Shown here: in pieces, positions 45,933 through 58,501 of the stretch
Layout of the letters: the number at the start of each line of letters is the position of its first letter
How positions within the stretch are numbered: the stretch's first letter is position 1
Assembly (NCBI GenBank): GCA_032622095.1
Contig: CP136069.1
Span: forward strand, 108,716,278-108,780,277
Direction of reading: 5' to 3'
DNA length: 64,000 nt
Source: Siphonodentalium dalli
Lineage: Eukaryota > Mollusca > Scaphopoda > Gadilida > Siphonodentaliidae
Notes under the pieces: generated by a model
The model's database searches: none
Told to the model about the DNA's origin: nothing
Seen by the model: only the letters and a program-made list of their open reading frames with translations
Made by a program: the position numbers and the translations under genes

Positions 45933-47255
45933 TCTATACTATATATTTTGAGACTTCGTATATGTGTGTGTGTGTACTTCATAGAATCCAAAACGCGTGT
46001 ACAGATTGAGCTCAAACTTCCTATGTAAGTGTCAAATCCCACCGACACGACCGTGGTCGCAGTTTAGAAAAGCTCAGAGCACCCGTTCTCCAATCTCAAA
46101 TCACCGCAAAGGCACGGCGTGGGTTAATCAAGTGATTATTTAATGAGCGTTTGTTTTTGACGCATCTCTATAAAGAGCGTCTGTTTGCCATTCAACGCTA
46201 TTTGCATCTGCAGAGAGATATACGGAACATACATTAAATTTAAAAAACATTTGTTTCTGACCAACCCTGCGAGCACGGATGGCGCGCTTTGTTTTTACAG
46301 TATATAGGTATATACCGAAATCATCCCAGATAATCACGAATATAGTATCAGATTTCTCCCCAGATATACCGTTATAAAAAGATACTGGAATCTGCCAATC
46401 TACGGGAAATTCCAGGGAATGCCGATTGAGCTCAAACTTGCTACCCACGGGAAGTGTCATATATATGAGTGTGTCCTTTATAGACTCGAACCGATTGAGC
46501 TCAAACTTGCTAAATAAGAAAATAGCCCCCAAGCCGTAAATATCAACAACAACGATATTGCTACCTACGGGGAGCAACGTTATTAGCATCTGCAGAATTA
46601 TGCAGAGAGAAAATGCTTTCCTATTTTTAGAACGCAACACATGTTTACGTCGCGTTGGTGATTGAGGTTCACAACGGGGTTAATTGACTGTCCGCTCTTT
46701 GCGACGATGAGGTTCACGGCGGGGACTATTGACCAACACTCACAATTTCGTCTTTTGCATCAGATACCAACACCTCGACCAATCGGGACGAAATTGGTAC
46801 GTGAGTGTAGTTTGACCAGGTGGTCGTCGCTGTCGTATTGGCGAGCCCGTGCGACGCCCGTGCAGCGCATGCGCAGACGAGATATCGGAAACGGGTGGAG
46901 CTATCGACTTGAAATTTGGTATGTGAATGTATCTTGCGCCGGGTACAAATTTTATCGGGTCGCCGAGCCCGTGCGACGCCCGTGCAGCGCATGCGCAGAC
47001 GAGATCTCGGAAACGGGTGGAGCTATCGACTTGAAATTTGCTATGTGAATGTATCTTGCGCCGGGTACAAATTTTATCGGGTCGCCGAGTCCGTGCGACG
47101 CCAGCTTCGCGCATGCGCAGACCAGATCTCGGAAACGGGTGGAGCTACCGGGTACAAATTTTTCTTATTGAAACGCGTGGAGCTAAAAATTAAAAAAAAA
47201 TATTTAAAAAATGTCATGTTTCGGACAAGCCGCCGGTGGCGGGCTAACCTGCTAG
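45933..47255 (+). mobile_element. Helitron unit, subfamily A1
   Basis: The standard A1 module order with two full satellite monomers (about 46885, 47007) and a partial third. It is close to the 28186 and 36370 units but keeps TATAAAAAGATACTGG. CTAG at 47252-47255. Confidence 0.8.
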
Positions 47256-47769
47256 TCTCATATATATTTTGAAGACCTCTGTCTGTATGTATGTTTGTTT
47301 GTTTGTCTGTCTGTCTGTCATTTATACAAATCTACGATTCTCGACCGATCGGGACGAAACTTGGTACGTGTGTGTAGTTTGACCGGGCGGTGAACGTTGT
47401 CGTATTGGCGAGCCCGTGCGGCGCCCGCTTCGCGCATGCGCAGACGAGATCTCGGAAACGGGTGGAGCTATCGACTTGAAATTTGCTATGTGAATGTATC
47501 TTGCCCCGGATACGAATTTTATCGGGTCGCCGAGCCCGTGCGACGCCAGCTTCGCGCATGCGCAGACCAGATCTCGGAAACGGGTAGAGCTATCGACTTG
47601 AAATTTGCTATGTGAATGTATCTTGCCCCGGATACGAATTTTATCGGGTCGCCGAGCCCGTGCGACGCCAGCTTCGCGCATGCGCAGACCAGATCTCGAA
47701 AACGGGTGGAGCTGTCGACTTGAAATTTGGTTTTTGAATAGCCCGGACAACGTCGGGCTCATCGGCTAG
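47256..47769 (+). mobile_element. Helitron unit, family B
   Basis: TCTCATATATATTTTGAAGA start, mixed TATG/TTTG/TCTG microsatellite, three monomers (about 47451, 47573, 47695). AGCCCG hairpin and CTAG at 47766-47769. Confidence 0.8.
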
Positions 47770-48439
47770 TCTATTATATATTTTGGAAGATCTGTCTGTG
47801 TGTGTGTGTGTGTCTGTCTGTGTGTGTGTGTTCGCGATGGACTCGAAAACGGCCGACCCGATTTCGATGAAACTTGGTATGTGGAGGTATTTTCGGCCGG
47901 GAAGTGGCATAGGCCTATTAATTTGCCCGTCCGACGTGACATTGACCTTGAAATTGGGTAATTTCAAGGTCAAACGCCCGAATATCACGGTATTTCGATG
48001 AAACTTGGCATGTGGGGGTACCTTCGGCCGGGGAGTGGCATAAACCTATTAATTTGCCTGTGCGACGTGACATTGACCTTGAAATCGGGTCATTTCAAGG
48101 TCAAACGCCCGAATATCACGGGATTTCGATGAAACTTGGTATGTTCAAGGTCAAATCGCCAATTTTGATGGGATTTCGATGAAATTTTATACATAGGGTT
48201 ACTTTTGTCCACTGAGTGTTTTGGATGTGTCAAATCGTGACCCCGACCTGACCTTGACCTTCAAAATAATTAATTCAAGGTCAAATCGGGTAAAACCGGA
48301 TGGATTTCGACGGGCACGTTTGTCGGGTACTTTTGTACGGCAGTGTTTTGGACTGGTCAAATCGTTACCCCACTTGACCTTGACCTTCAAAATGGACAAT
48401 TCAAGGTCAAAGCCCGGACGAAGTCGGGTCACCTTCTAG
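47770..48439 (+). mobile_element. Helitron unit, family C
   Basis: The 5' end is TCTATTATATATTTTGGAAG with TG repeats. The body alternates GATTTCGATGAAACTTGG blocks with inverted TGACCTTGA / TTCAAGGTCA arms (six or more). C hairpin and CTAG at 48436-48439. Confidence 0.8.
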
Positions 48440-49513
48440 TCTTCTATCTTCTATCTATCTATCTATACTATATATTTTGAGACTTCGTATATATGTGTGT
48501 GTGTGTGTGTGTGTGTACTTCATAGAATCCAAAACGCGTGTACAGATTGAGATCAAATTTCCTATGTAAGTGTCAAAATACACCGACACGACCGTGGTCG
48601 CGGTTTAGAGAAGCTCAGAGCACCCGTTCTCCAATCTCAAATCACCGCAAAGGCACGGCGGGGGTTAATCAAGTGATTATTTAATGAGCGTTTGTTTTTG
48701 ACGCATCTCTATAAAGAGCGTCTGTTTCCCATTCAACGTTATTCGCATCTGCAGAGTTATACGGGAACGCAAACGTTATCGCTTGAAATTTATTCCCTGC
48801 GAGCACGGATGGCGCGCTTTGTTTTTACAGTATATACCGAAATCATCCCAGATAATCACGAATATAGCATCAGATTTCTCCCCAGATATACCGTTATAAA
48901 GCTACTGGAATCTGCCAATCTACGGGAAATTCCAGGGAATGCCGATTGAGCTCAAACTTGCTACCTACGGGAAGTGTCATATATATGAGTGTGTCCTTTA
49001 TAGACTCTAACCGATTGAGCTCAAACTTGCTAAATAAGAAAATAGCCCCCAAGCCGTAAATATCAACAACAACGATATTACTAAATACACGTTTTCGGCA
49101 GTGTGAGAGTTTTCGGGGAGCCGTGATGCCAACAACAACGACCGAAGACAGATTTCCCGACGGGAAGCGTTTGTTTTAAATTGAATGCAATGTTGTCGTA
49201 GAGAGAATTCACGAAACAAAGAATGCGTTGTCTGTCGTTCCTAGGAAGGGGGGATTTCTACGGGTAAATTTTTCCGCCAGAAACAAAAAAAATAATTAAA
49301 ACAATTTACAATTTAATTACAACAATTTAAAATTAAAAAAAATTAACAATAAAAAAACAATTCAGAAACAAAATATATTAAATTTAAAAAACATTAAATT
49401 CATATTCAAAAATAAAAAACAAAAATAAATAAAAACAAAATAATTACAAAAATGTCATGTTTCTGAAACAAAGCCATGGGACGAATGCCGCCAGTGGCGG
49501 ACTAACCTGCTAG
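48440..49513 (+). mobile_element. Helitron unit, subfamily A2
   Basis: The 5' end has mixed TCTTC/TCTA repeats before TACTATATATTTTGAG. An AT-rich tail and the TTTCTGAAACAAAGCC block precede the hairpin, which reads CCGCC-AGT-GGCGG with GACTAACC after it. CTAG at 49510-49513. Confidence 0.8.
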
Positions 49514-50364
49514 TCTCTTCTCTTCTATATATTTTGAGAACTCCTTGTATTCGAGAGATAGCCCACACCCTCCGGCCCTCAATGATATGATCGTGAATGA
49601 GTATTGATATACCCCACTAAACTTTGACAAACACCAGTAATGGTGTGTAGATCATTTACATATCTCTCCTATATATTTTGATACAATCTATCTAATTTAC
49701 ATATCTCTCTTATATATTTATGTTTGTGTGTTTGTTGTACTTCATACAAATCTACGATTCTCGACCGATCGGGACGAAACTTGGTACGTGTGTGTAGTTT
49801 GACCAGGCGGTGGTCGTTGTCGTATTGGCGAGCCCGTGCGACGCCCGTGCAGCGCATGCGCAGACGAGATCTCGGAAACGGGTGGAGCTATCGACTTGAA
49901 ATTTGCTATGTGAATGTATCTTGCGCCGGGTACAAATATTATCGGGTCGCCGAGCCCGTGCGACGCCCGTGCAGCGCATGCGCAGACGAGATCTCGGAAA
50001 CGGGTGGAGCTATCGACTTGAAATTTGCTATGTGAATGTATCTTGCGCCGGGTACAAATTTTATCGGGTCGCCGAGCCCGTGCGACACCCGTGCAGCGCA
50101 TGCGCAGACGAGATCTCGGAAACGGGTGGAGCTATCGACTTGAAATTTGGCATGTGAATGTATCTTGCGCCGGGTACAAATTTTATCGGGTCGCCGAGCC
50201 CGTGCGACGCCAGCTTCGCGCATGCGCAGACCATATCTCGGAAACGGGTGGAGCTACCGGGTACAAATTATTCTTATTGAAACGCGTGGAGCTAAAAATT
50301 TAAAAAATATATAAACAAAATGTCATGTTTCGGACAAGCCGCCGGTGGCGGGCTAACCTGCTAG
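49514..50364 (+). mobile_element. Helitron unit, A1 end with a distinct 5' half and four satellite monomers
   Basis: It starts TCTCTTCTCTTCTATATATT. The 5' half (CGAGAGATAGCCCACACCCT, TGTGTAGATCATTTACATAT) is shared only with 52948-53667. Monomers at about 49869, 49991, 50113 and a shortened fourth: the longest satellite run seen. CTAG at 50361-50364. Confidence 0.75.
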
Positions 50365-51479
50365 TCTATCTATACTATATATTTTGAGACTTCGTATATA
50401 TGTGTGTGTTTACTTCATAGAATCCAAAACGCGTGTACAGATTGAGCTAAAACTTCCTATGTAAGTGTCAAATCCCACCGACACGACCGTGGTCGCGGTT
50501 CAGAGAAGCTCAGAGCACCCGTTCTCCAATCTCAAATCACCGCAAAGGCACGGCGTGGGTTAATCAAGTGATTATTTAATGAGCGTTTGTTTTTGACGCA
50601 TCTCTATAAAGAGCGTCTGTTTGCCATTCAACGTTATTTGCATCTGCAGAGAGATATACGGAACATACATTAAATTAAAAAAACATTTGTTTCTGACCAA
50701 CCCTGCGAGCACGGATGGCGCGCTTTGTTTTTACAGTATATAGTTATATACCGAAATCATCCCAGATAATCACGAATATAGCATCAGATTTCTCCCCAGA
50801 TATACCGTTATAAAGCTACTGGAATCTGCCAATCTACGGGAAATTCCAGGGAATGCCGATTGAGCTCAAACTTGCTACCCACGGGAAGTGTCATATATAT
50901 GAGTGTGTCCTTTATAGACTCGAACCGATTGAGCTCTAACTTGCTAAATAAGAAAATAGCCCCCAAGCCGTAAATATCAACAACAAAGATATTACTAAAT
51001 ACACGTTTTCGGCAATGTGAGAGTTTTCGGGGAGCCGTGATGTCAACAACAACGACCCGAAGCCCTGAATGCCAACAACAGATTCAATGCAATGTTATCT
51101 ATTATGCAGAGAGATTTCACGACATTACGACGGGTACGGCAGACTCAAAATATTATGCAGACAGATTTCCCGACGGGAAGCGTTTGTTTTAAATTCAATG
51201 TTATCGTAGAGAGATTTCACGAAACAAAGAATGCGTTGTCTGTCGTTCCCAGGAAGGGGGGATTTCTACGGGTAAATTTTTCCGCCAGAAACAAAAAAAA
51301 TAATTAAAACAATTTACAATTTAATTAAAACAATTTAAAATTTAAAAAAATTAACAATAAAAAAACAATTCTGAAACAAAATATATTAAATTTAAAAGAT
51401 TAAATTCATATTCAAAAATGTCATGTTTCCGAAACAAAGCCATGGGACGAATGCCGCCAGTGGCGGGCTAACCTGCTAG
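50365..51479 (+). mobile_element. Helitron unit, subfamily A2
   Basis: The same length and module order as 17170-18284. GAGCTCTAAC replaces GAGCTCAAAC near 50932. CTAG at 51476-51479, followed by an A3 unit. Confidence 0.8.
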
Positions 51480-52947
51480 TACTATATATTTTGAGACTTC
51501 GTATATATGTGTGTGTGTGGGTACTTCATAGAATCCAAAACGACTGGTCCGATCGAGCTCAAACTTCGTATATAAGGGTAAAAATCCACGGGGGTCGTCC
51601 GCGTAGCATTTTGGAGACGCTCAGAGCACTATTTCTCCACTCCCAATCATTTTATTGATCCGTAAACACGGAAGGGGTTAATCCAAGAAGAGTAACTCTA
51701 CATCTGTATATGTATATTTTTATAGCACAAATATGCCTTAAAGCGCCAAATAATTCACCACCTGCGTGTATTCAAGATTATGAATCACACCAAAAGTAAG
51801 CGAATTGTATATGGAATGTGTATGTATAAGCTGCCATGTGTATATCATTCCCAGAATCCTACCATATCATGACATTATATTAGTTAAAATAAAACACCTT
51901 CAACTGTTGGGGGCATCGCGATATAGGCAAGCGAGCAAAGAGAGTTTAATGTCATCATACGCTATTTCGCTATTGCGAAATGGGTGATCGTTATATGTAG
52001 CATAATTACATTGAACGACATATTTAATTATGTTTGTGTGTGAATAACGATGGTGAAGACTTCCAATAACATATTAAATGGTCAAATACGCGCTTTCATA
52101 TCCGTATATTCAAAATAATATCTATTTTACAAGCTCGACATGCCATGTTTGTGTATATGGTACACTACCGTTCCAACACATCTTGCTGATACTTCCGTTC
52201 CAACACATCTTGCTATTTATCAGTTTGCTGGTGAGAAAGTTTATGTTCACTTTGGTGCTATTTATATGCACAGAAAAAGGTACCATTACTCGGGAAAGCA
52301 ACCTACTGAAATGCATATAGATGTACGCGAATCATGTTGCGTTCTCACACAATGCAGTTATCCCAAATCCGCGCTCTTTAAAATAGAATTGGCTGCATGG
52401 CTGGCCTACTTCTGATGGCACAGTATGTCACGCACCTGTCCGACTCAGTCACTTTGAACCCAAAATGTATACAAAATTCGCACAAGCTCTTCACATTGAA
52501 ACGGGTACCCACAAGTGATATATATGTGTGTGTTCTTTATAGACTCGGACCGATTGAGCTCAAACTTGGTGTCTACGGGAAGTGTCATGGACGGGTTAAA
52601 AACTTGGTATCTACGGGAAGTGTCATGGACGGGTTAAATTGTTACCCCGACCTGACCTTGACCTTGAAAATTATCAATTCAAGGTCAAATCGGGTAAAAT
52701 TGAAAAACAAAAAATTAAATTAAAAAATTAAAAAGGCTCATTGAAAAAAAAAATTAAATTAAAAAATTAATTAAAAGCATTAAGTAAAAAAGCCAGTAAA
52801 TTAAAAAGGCACAATTAACTCATTGAAAAACAAAAAATTTAAATTAAAAAATTAATTAAAAAAATTAAAAATTGTCATAAATTAATTTAAAAAATTAAAA
52901 TTGTCATGTTTCTGACGATTGCCGCCAGTGGCGGGCTAACCTGCTAG
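51480..52947 (+). mobile_element. Helitron unit, subfamily A3, without retroposon insertions
   Basis: The backbone matches 21488-26741 and 31839-34035, but GGGTGATCGTTATATGTAGC (from 51982) and AATTACATTGAACG (from 52003) are uninterrupted. It serves as the empty site for both SINE insertions. A GAATTGGCTGCATGGCTGGC insertion near 52385 is unique to this copy. Confidence 0.85.
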
Positions 52948-53667
52948 TACTATATATTTTGAGAACTCCGTGTATTCGAGAGATAGCCCACACCCTCAGG
53001 ACCTCAATGTTATGATCGTGAATGAGTATTGATATACCCCACTAAACTTTGACAAATACCAGTAATGGTGTGTAGATCATTTACATATATCTCCTATATA
53101 TTTTGATACAATCTATCTAATTTACATATCTCTCTTCTATATTTATGTTTGTGTGTGTGTTGTACTTCATACAAATCTACGATTATCGACCGATCGGGAC
53201 GAAACTTGGTACGTGCGTGTAGTTTGACCAGGCGGTGGTCGTTGTCGTATTGGCGAGCCCGTGCGACGCCCGTGCAGTGCATGCGCAGACGAGATCTCGG
53301 AAACGGGTGGAGCTATCGACTTGAAATTTGCTATGTGAATGTATCTTGCGCCGGGTACAAATTTTATCGGGTCGCCGAGCCCGTGCGACGCCCGTGCAGC
53401 GCATGCGCAGACGAGATCTCGGAAACGGGTGGAGCTATCGACTTGAAATTTGCTATGTGAATGTATCTTGCGCCGGGTACAAATTTTATCGGGTCGCCGA
53501 GCCCGTGCGACGCCAGCTTCGCGCATGCGCAGACCAGATCTCGGAAACGGGTGGAGCTACCGGGTACAAATTTTTCTTATTGAAACGCGTGGAGCTAAAA
53601 ATTAAAAAAAAATATTAAAAAAATGTCATGTTTCGGACAAGCCGCCGGTGGCGGGCTAACCTGCTAG
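52948..53667 (+). mobile_element. Helitron unit, A1 end with the 49514-type 5' half
   Basis: It starts TACTATATATTTTGAGAACT and shares the CGAGAGATAGCCCACACCCT block. Two full satellite monomers and a shortened third. CTAG at 53664-53667. Confidence 0.75.
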
Positions 53668-54367
53668 TACTATATATTTTGAGACTTCCGTATATATATA
53701 TATGTGTGTACTTTATATAATCGAAAACGACTGCACCCATCGAGCTCAAATTTCGTATATAAGTATAAAAACCCACGGGGATCGTCGACGTCGCGTTTTG
53801 GACAATCTTTGACCACTCATTCTCCACTCCCAATCATCAAAATTACCGCAAACGGCACGGCAGTGGTTAATCGCATTGATAGTTAAAGAGCGTTCGTATC
53901 CGCAGTGTAGTCGATAAAGAGCGTATATGCGTAATGTGATTCTTACGTCTGTACACGGGCGTCAGCGTCGGTGAGTGTGTTGTGTGATTCTTACGTACTT
54001 GGTATCCAGACATGAGCGTGTTGTGTGATTCTTACATACTTAGGGCTTCCTAGGAACTGGGATCGGGTCAGTTTTTCCGTCCTAGGTGATCTTCACCTTG
54101 AAACGGGTACCCACAAATGATATATATATATGTGTGTGTCCTTTATAGACTCGAACCGATTGAGCTCAAACTTGCTACCTACGGGAAGTGTCATGGGCGG
54201 GTTAATTTGTTACCCCGACCTGACCTTGACCTTCAAAATGATCAATTCAAGGTCAAGTCGGGTAAAACTGGCGGATTTCGACGAATTGAAAAATAAATTC
54301 ATTTAAAAAAAGCTTTTTCGAACAAAGCCATGGGACGAATGCCGCCAGTGGCGAGCTAACCTGCTAG
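53668..54367 (+). mobile_element. Helitron unit, divergent family A
   Basis: TACTATATATTTTGAGACTT start and a body with three GTGTGATTCTTAC(A/G)T motifs, related to the unit at 35275. The hairpin is weakened (CCGCC-AGT-GGCGAG). CTAG at 54364-54367. Confidence 0.65.
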
Positions 54368-54878
54368 TCTCATATATATTTTGAAGACCTCTGTCTGTCT
54401 GTCTGTATGTCCTTTATAGAATCGAAAACGGGTTGACCGATCGAGACCAAACTTCCTATCCAAAGGTAAAATCCCACGGGAATCGTCGACGTCGCATTTT
54501 GGAGAAGCCCAGAGCACCCATTCTCCACTCTCAGTCACAAAAAACGGCACTGCGGTGGTTAATCAAGTGATAATTTAATGAGCGTTTGTTTTTGACTCAT
54601 CGCTATAAAGAGCGTGTGTTTACCATTCAACGTTATTAGCATGTGCAGAGAGATATACGGGAACAATACTGCAGACGATATCTCGGAAACGGGTGAGGCT
54701 ATCGACTTGAAATTTGGTATGTGAATGTATCTTGCCCCGGATACGAATTGTATCGGGTCGCCGAGCCCACACGACGCCATCTTCGCGCATGCACAGACCA
54801 GATATCGGAAACGGGTGGAGCTATCGACTTGAAATTTGGTTTTTGAATAGCCCGGACAACGTCGGGCTCATCGGCTAG
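54368..54878 (+). mobile_element. Helitron unit, family B, last unit of the array
   Basis: TCTCATATATATTTTGAAGA start and an A1-like middle (AATGAGCGTTTGTTTTTGAC), about one and a half satellite monomers, the AGCCCG...CGGGCT hairpin and CTAG at 54875-54878. The next base begins the duplicated flank, fixing the right edge of the array to the nucleotide. Confidence 0.8.
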
Positions 54879-55890
54879 TTCTTTATATATTCTGAAAGTT
54901 TAATTCCCGCCTGATGTCTGCAAATATTGTTTATTCTTGCATGGGCACGGTGAAATTCTCTCACAGGAAATGGGTTTCTCGCTGGCTCCTCTGGCTGTGA
55001 CACTTTTAAGCTTTCGTTTGAGATGTGTGCGCTCTTCTAAATCGAATTGATGATCCCTGCAATGGAGTATCATAACCATGCTTTAAATTATATTGTATGT
55101 CTATTTAATTGTAGCTATGGCATCAGTTTTTAAGAAAAATGCCATGTAACATTCGACTAGAGCTTCACTTGATTCACCAAACATACATCATGGAACATTA
55201 CCAATTTGGGACAAAAATATCTTAGTGTGGAGTTTTAATTTACATTAAGATCACACATCTTTGGTGTTTGGAGTGGTCTGTTATGCATATCTAATCGAGC
55301 GTCACCGGTCATTTTTCATGAAATATATCTACATATTGCAACACGCATTCCCCTGTAGATTATCTCAATGTCGGGGTCAAATATGACTTTTTACGAGGCA
55401 ATCATATAATTTTGTTTTCTGCTTGTTTCACTATTTCAATTTCGAACCTATTCCAATAATAACGTACCAGTAGTCAAACAAATATTATGGGTTTTATGGC
55501 ATTTCGGAAACATGATACACTGGTATCAATCCCAATGAACAAATTTCTCTCTGAATTTATTTACCAGAATATGAAAGAAAAGGGATTTTTCGTGTTCTCC
55601 AAATTAATGGTCATTATTAGGCAAATGACGCTGAAGGGTTCACTCTCACCAAAAAAAGTGCTGAAGGGTACACAGGGTTTGTGATCGATCGTCACAAACA
55701 CCATTACTTAAACTGTGTTTCTGAAACTCTGGCGCTCATTAGCAGTTTGTTTTCAGTTCATTTTAATGTTCATTGGAACATAAACAATTATTCTTTAACA
55801 TAAATCATGGTAGATACGAAAACTAAACGTCATTTAGAACGACATTTCAAACAGTGTGTACCCTTCAGCACATTTTAAAATCCTGTGTAC
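54879..55890 (+). repeat. 1 kb direct repeat, copy 2 (right of the array)
   Basis: The counterpart of 595-1612. It is cut at CCTGTGTACC by the inverted LINE that follows. It includes the left arm and much of the candidate MITE. Confidence 0.85.
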
Positions 55891-56786
55891 CTGGGCGTTA
55901 ACGTTTTTGAGTTTATGATAACTTGTCTTCCCTGTATGTATTTTCAAACGAATTGGGCAGTGGTCTGAAAATGGGTGTAAATCCCCTACTGAAAAATTAA
56001 GAACTTTGGATTCTTGAGCAAGGCACCAGTCCACCACTGATGATCCATTGTATTTGTGACAGGTGAATCTGCCCATAGAATCGCCAAGTGTGCGACCATT
56101 CAGGATTCTTAAATGAGCCGCAATACATAGTTCTGAGATTAGTTTTCCGTATGCATTGGTCTGCGATTGATCCTCTGAAGTTCGTGCCAGGGATATCTTG
56201 TCAGTGACATAACTTGTCGGTAACACAACGAACCCGTCATCATCATGAGGTATGTAATCTAACGTTTTCGTGTGTATACGACCATTCATGTCACCAAGAA
56301 CCATGATATCACCAGTATTTTGGTATTCAGATAAATTCTGTTGTAATATATGGAATGGATCGACGGTGGTAACCGTGGTATTACGTTTTCGACGAGCGAA
56401 AGTCGAGTTCTCAGGTGGGAAATATACAAAGAAGATATGAAGATCATTCGCAAGGTTGAAAAAATCAGCTCTGAGGGTCATTGAAATGAAATCGCTATTA
56501 ACAAATGGATGGTATCGGACACCCTTTCGTAGCTTTGTGCGCACAAATACCGACAAGCCACCATGACCTTTCTTGCCACTTTTGGGCGGCATACTGCCTT
56601 GTGGCTGAACCCCTCGAGACTTAGATTTTCTGCGTCGGTGGCCGAACAATGTGTCTCAGCAAGACATATTACGTCTCCTTTGAGCTGTTCTAAGAACGAC
56701 GGGTGGTCGAGTTTACAAACGCGTGTACGGCCCTCTTTGGCGTACATTCCATTGATATTATGGAAAGAAATAGCAATTTTGTGCAT
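55891..56786 (-). pseudogene. LINE ORF2 N-terminus: APE-type endonuclease (frameshifted)
   Basis: It begins with FHNINGM and CLAETHC (endonuclease motifs I and II) in one frame. Near 56580 (C/A run in CGCCCAAAAG) it shifts to a second frame with KKGHGGLSVFV, YFPPEN, LGDMNGR (catalytic Asp/Asn) and FSDHCPI (catalytic Asp-His). It ends at KLKNVNAQ where the inversion breakpoint lies. The enzyme would nick target DNA; this copy is broken. Confidence 0.8.
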
Positions 56787-57787
56787 TTCAAAGACAAATT
56801 GTCATGAGTATACTGAGGAATTGAGGAAACAATGGTAACATTGTTAATTATGGACTAGCTACCAGTCGGATTATTTATTTACCGATGTAATTAAAGTTTT
56901 ACAGCCAGCATGTGCTTGAAATTTGATCCGACAGCCTGAGGCTAAAGCCCATTCGACATGTATATATTTCTTTTTTTCTTTTATCGAATGGCCTGCTTGA
57001 GTATCAATATAACATTGATAATGATTCTGAAAAATTTACATCTTCACACATTTCGGACAAATGAATGCACAATGTTAATATGAGACTGTTGATGTGTATA
57101 GGAAGTAACTTACTGTGCACCACTCATAAGGATCCGTCGAAGTGCGCCAATTATCATGCTGTCACCGAATTTAGGTCCGGTGTCAGAATACTGTCGGTTA
57201 TATGAGTTATATACAGAACCCTGATTATTGTAATGGTCCTTATTGTCTTGGCGCTGTCTTTGTGAATTATTCCCGGGGTAATGTTGGTTAGAACGGTCCA
57301 TGCTGTCCTGGTGCAGCCTATGTGAATAATTCCTGCGGTATTGCTGATTGTAGCTAGGGCGATGTTGATCCCTGTTTCTGTGGTAGTGACCATGTTTTCG
57401 CTGTTGTTGATGCTGCTGGGGATCACGGTGGGGTGGAGTATGTTGGTTTGGTCGGGAATTATTGCTACTCGGTAGAAATGACATAGCGGATATTAAATTT
57501 CCAGACAATCTTGCTGAACCTCGGGAGGCAGTTATGTGTCTCCCGTCCCTCTGGAAAAACTCTCGCCTGATTGTGCCTGTCTGGGAGGCAAAGTTGGAAT
57601 TATCACTTATCTTAACATTGAGGAATTTCGATGCAAGCTCCTTTGCAATCATAGAATTGAACTTGGCAGATCGTGTATACCCAGGTTTTGGGTCTGACGG
57701 ATCATCACTAGGTGTCACATTTGATACGATAACGGTGTTAATTAACTTCTTACTAGCGTCACTGACACACGATACGAAGTCATTTAC

Positions 57788-57977
57788 GGATAACTCGCGA
57801 CGAAGGGTGATGTGGCAGGTGTAAGGCTCTGGGTGATATCCCCCGTGGCGTTTAACTGTATTTCCGGGTTGTCGACACGATGAACATCTGGGTGGTTCTG
57901 TTGGAGGCTATCCGTTAACTCGTCATGTCGGTGAATTGAGAGAGTATTCACCTCCGCCTCGTGCTGTCGTTTTAGTT
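57788..57977. repeat. 190-bp direct duplication inside LINE ORF1, copy 1
   Basis: Nearly identical to 58311-58501 (GGATAACTCGCGACGAAGGG to CTGTCGTTTTAGTT). It interrupts the SGNH-like domain between blocks III and V. Confidence 0.9.
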
Positions 57978-58310
57978 GCCTTGGTGTCATCGTCCGTTTG
58001 GCAGACATCCTTCTTCGTGTTGTTGATTCCTACGTGGGTAATAAGTATTTCACCGTGTTCCTGATCTGATATTTGGCGACGTAATGAATCAATTGTGTAC
58101 GTAAACTTTGACGTAACGTTACCCACACGATATCTCCGGAATAAATGTGTTGTGTCTATGTATTTACATATAGAGTCATGTAGCAAAACCACATTCGGTT
58201 TGTATAGTGATGGCTGTTTCGGCTTATTTTGACTATCCTCCACAGGGGTCTCGGGCACTTTTGATGTGTCGTCCATATTAAATGGCATGTCACTATCCGA
58301 CGAGATACCC

Positions 58311-58501
58311 GGATAACTCGCGACGAAGGGTGATGTGGCAGGTGTAAAGGCTCTGGGTGATACCCCCCATGGCGTTTAACTGTATTTCCGGGTTGTCGAC
58401 ACAATGAACATCTGGGTGGTTCTGTTGGAGGCTATCCGTTAACTCGTCATGTCGGTGAATTGAGAGGGTATTCACCTCCGCCTCGTGCTGTCGTTTTAGT
58501 T
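58311..58501. repeat. 190-bp direct duplication inside LINE ORF1, copy 2
   Basis: This copy is in the expected place, continuing the coiled-coil frame (ELKRQHEAEVNTL). It differs from copy 1 by one inserted A and about seven substitutions. Confidence 0.9.

Noticed and set aside
4939-54878. CRISPR-like or simple satellite array
   Set aside because: Repeat units are 0.5-1.8 kb of several families with defined hairpin ends and nested insertions, not short direct repeats with unique spacers, and the genome is eukaryotic.
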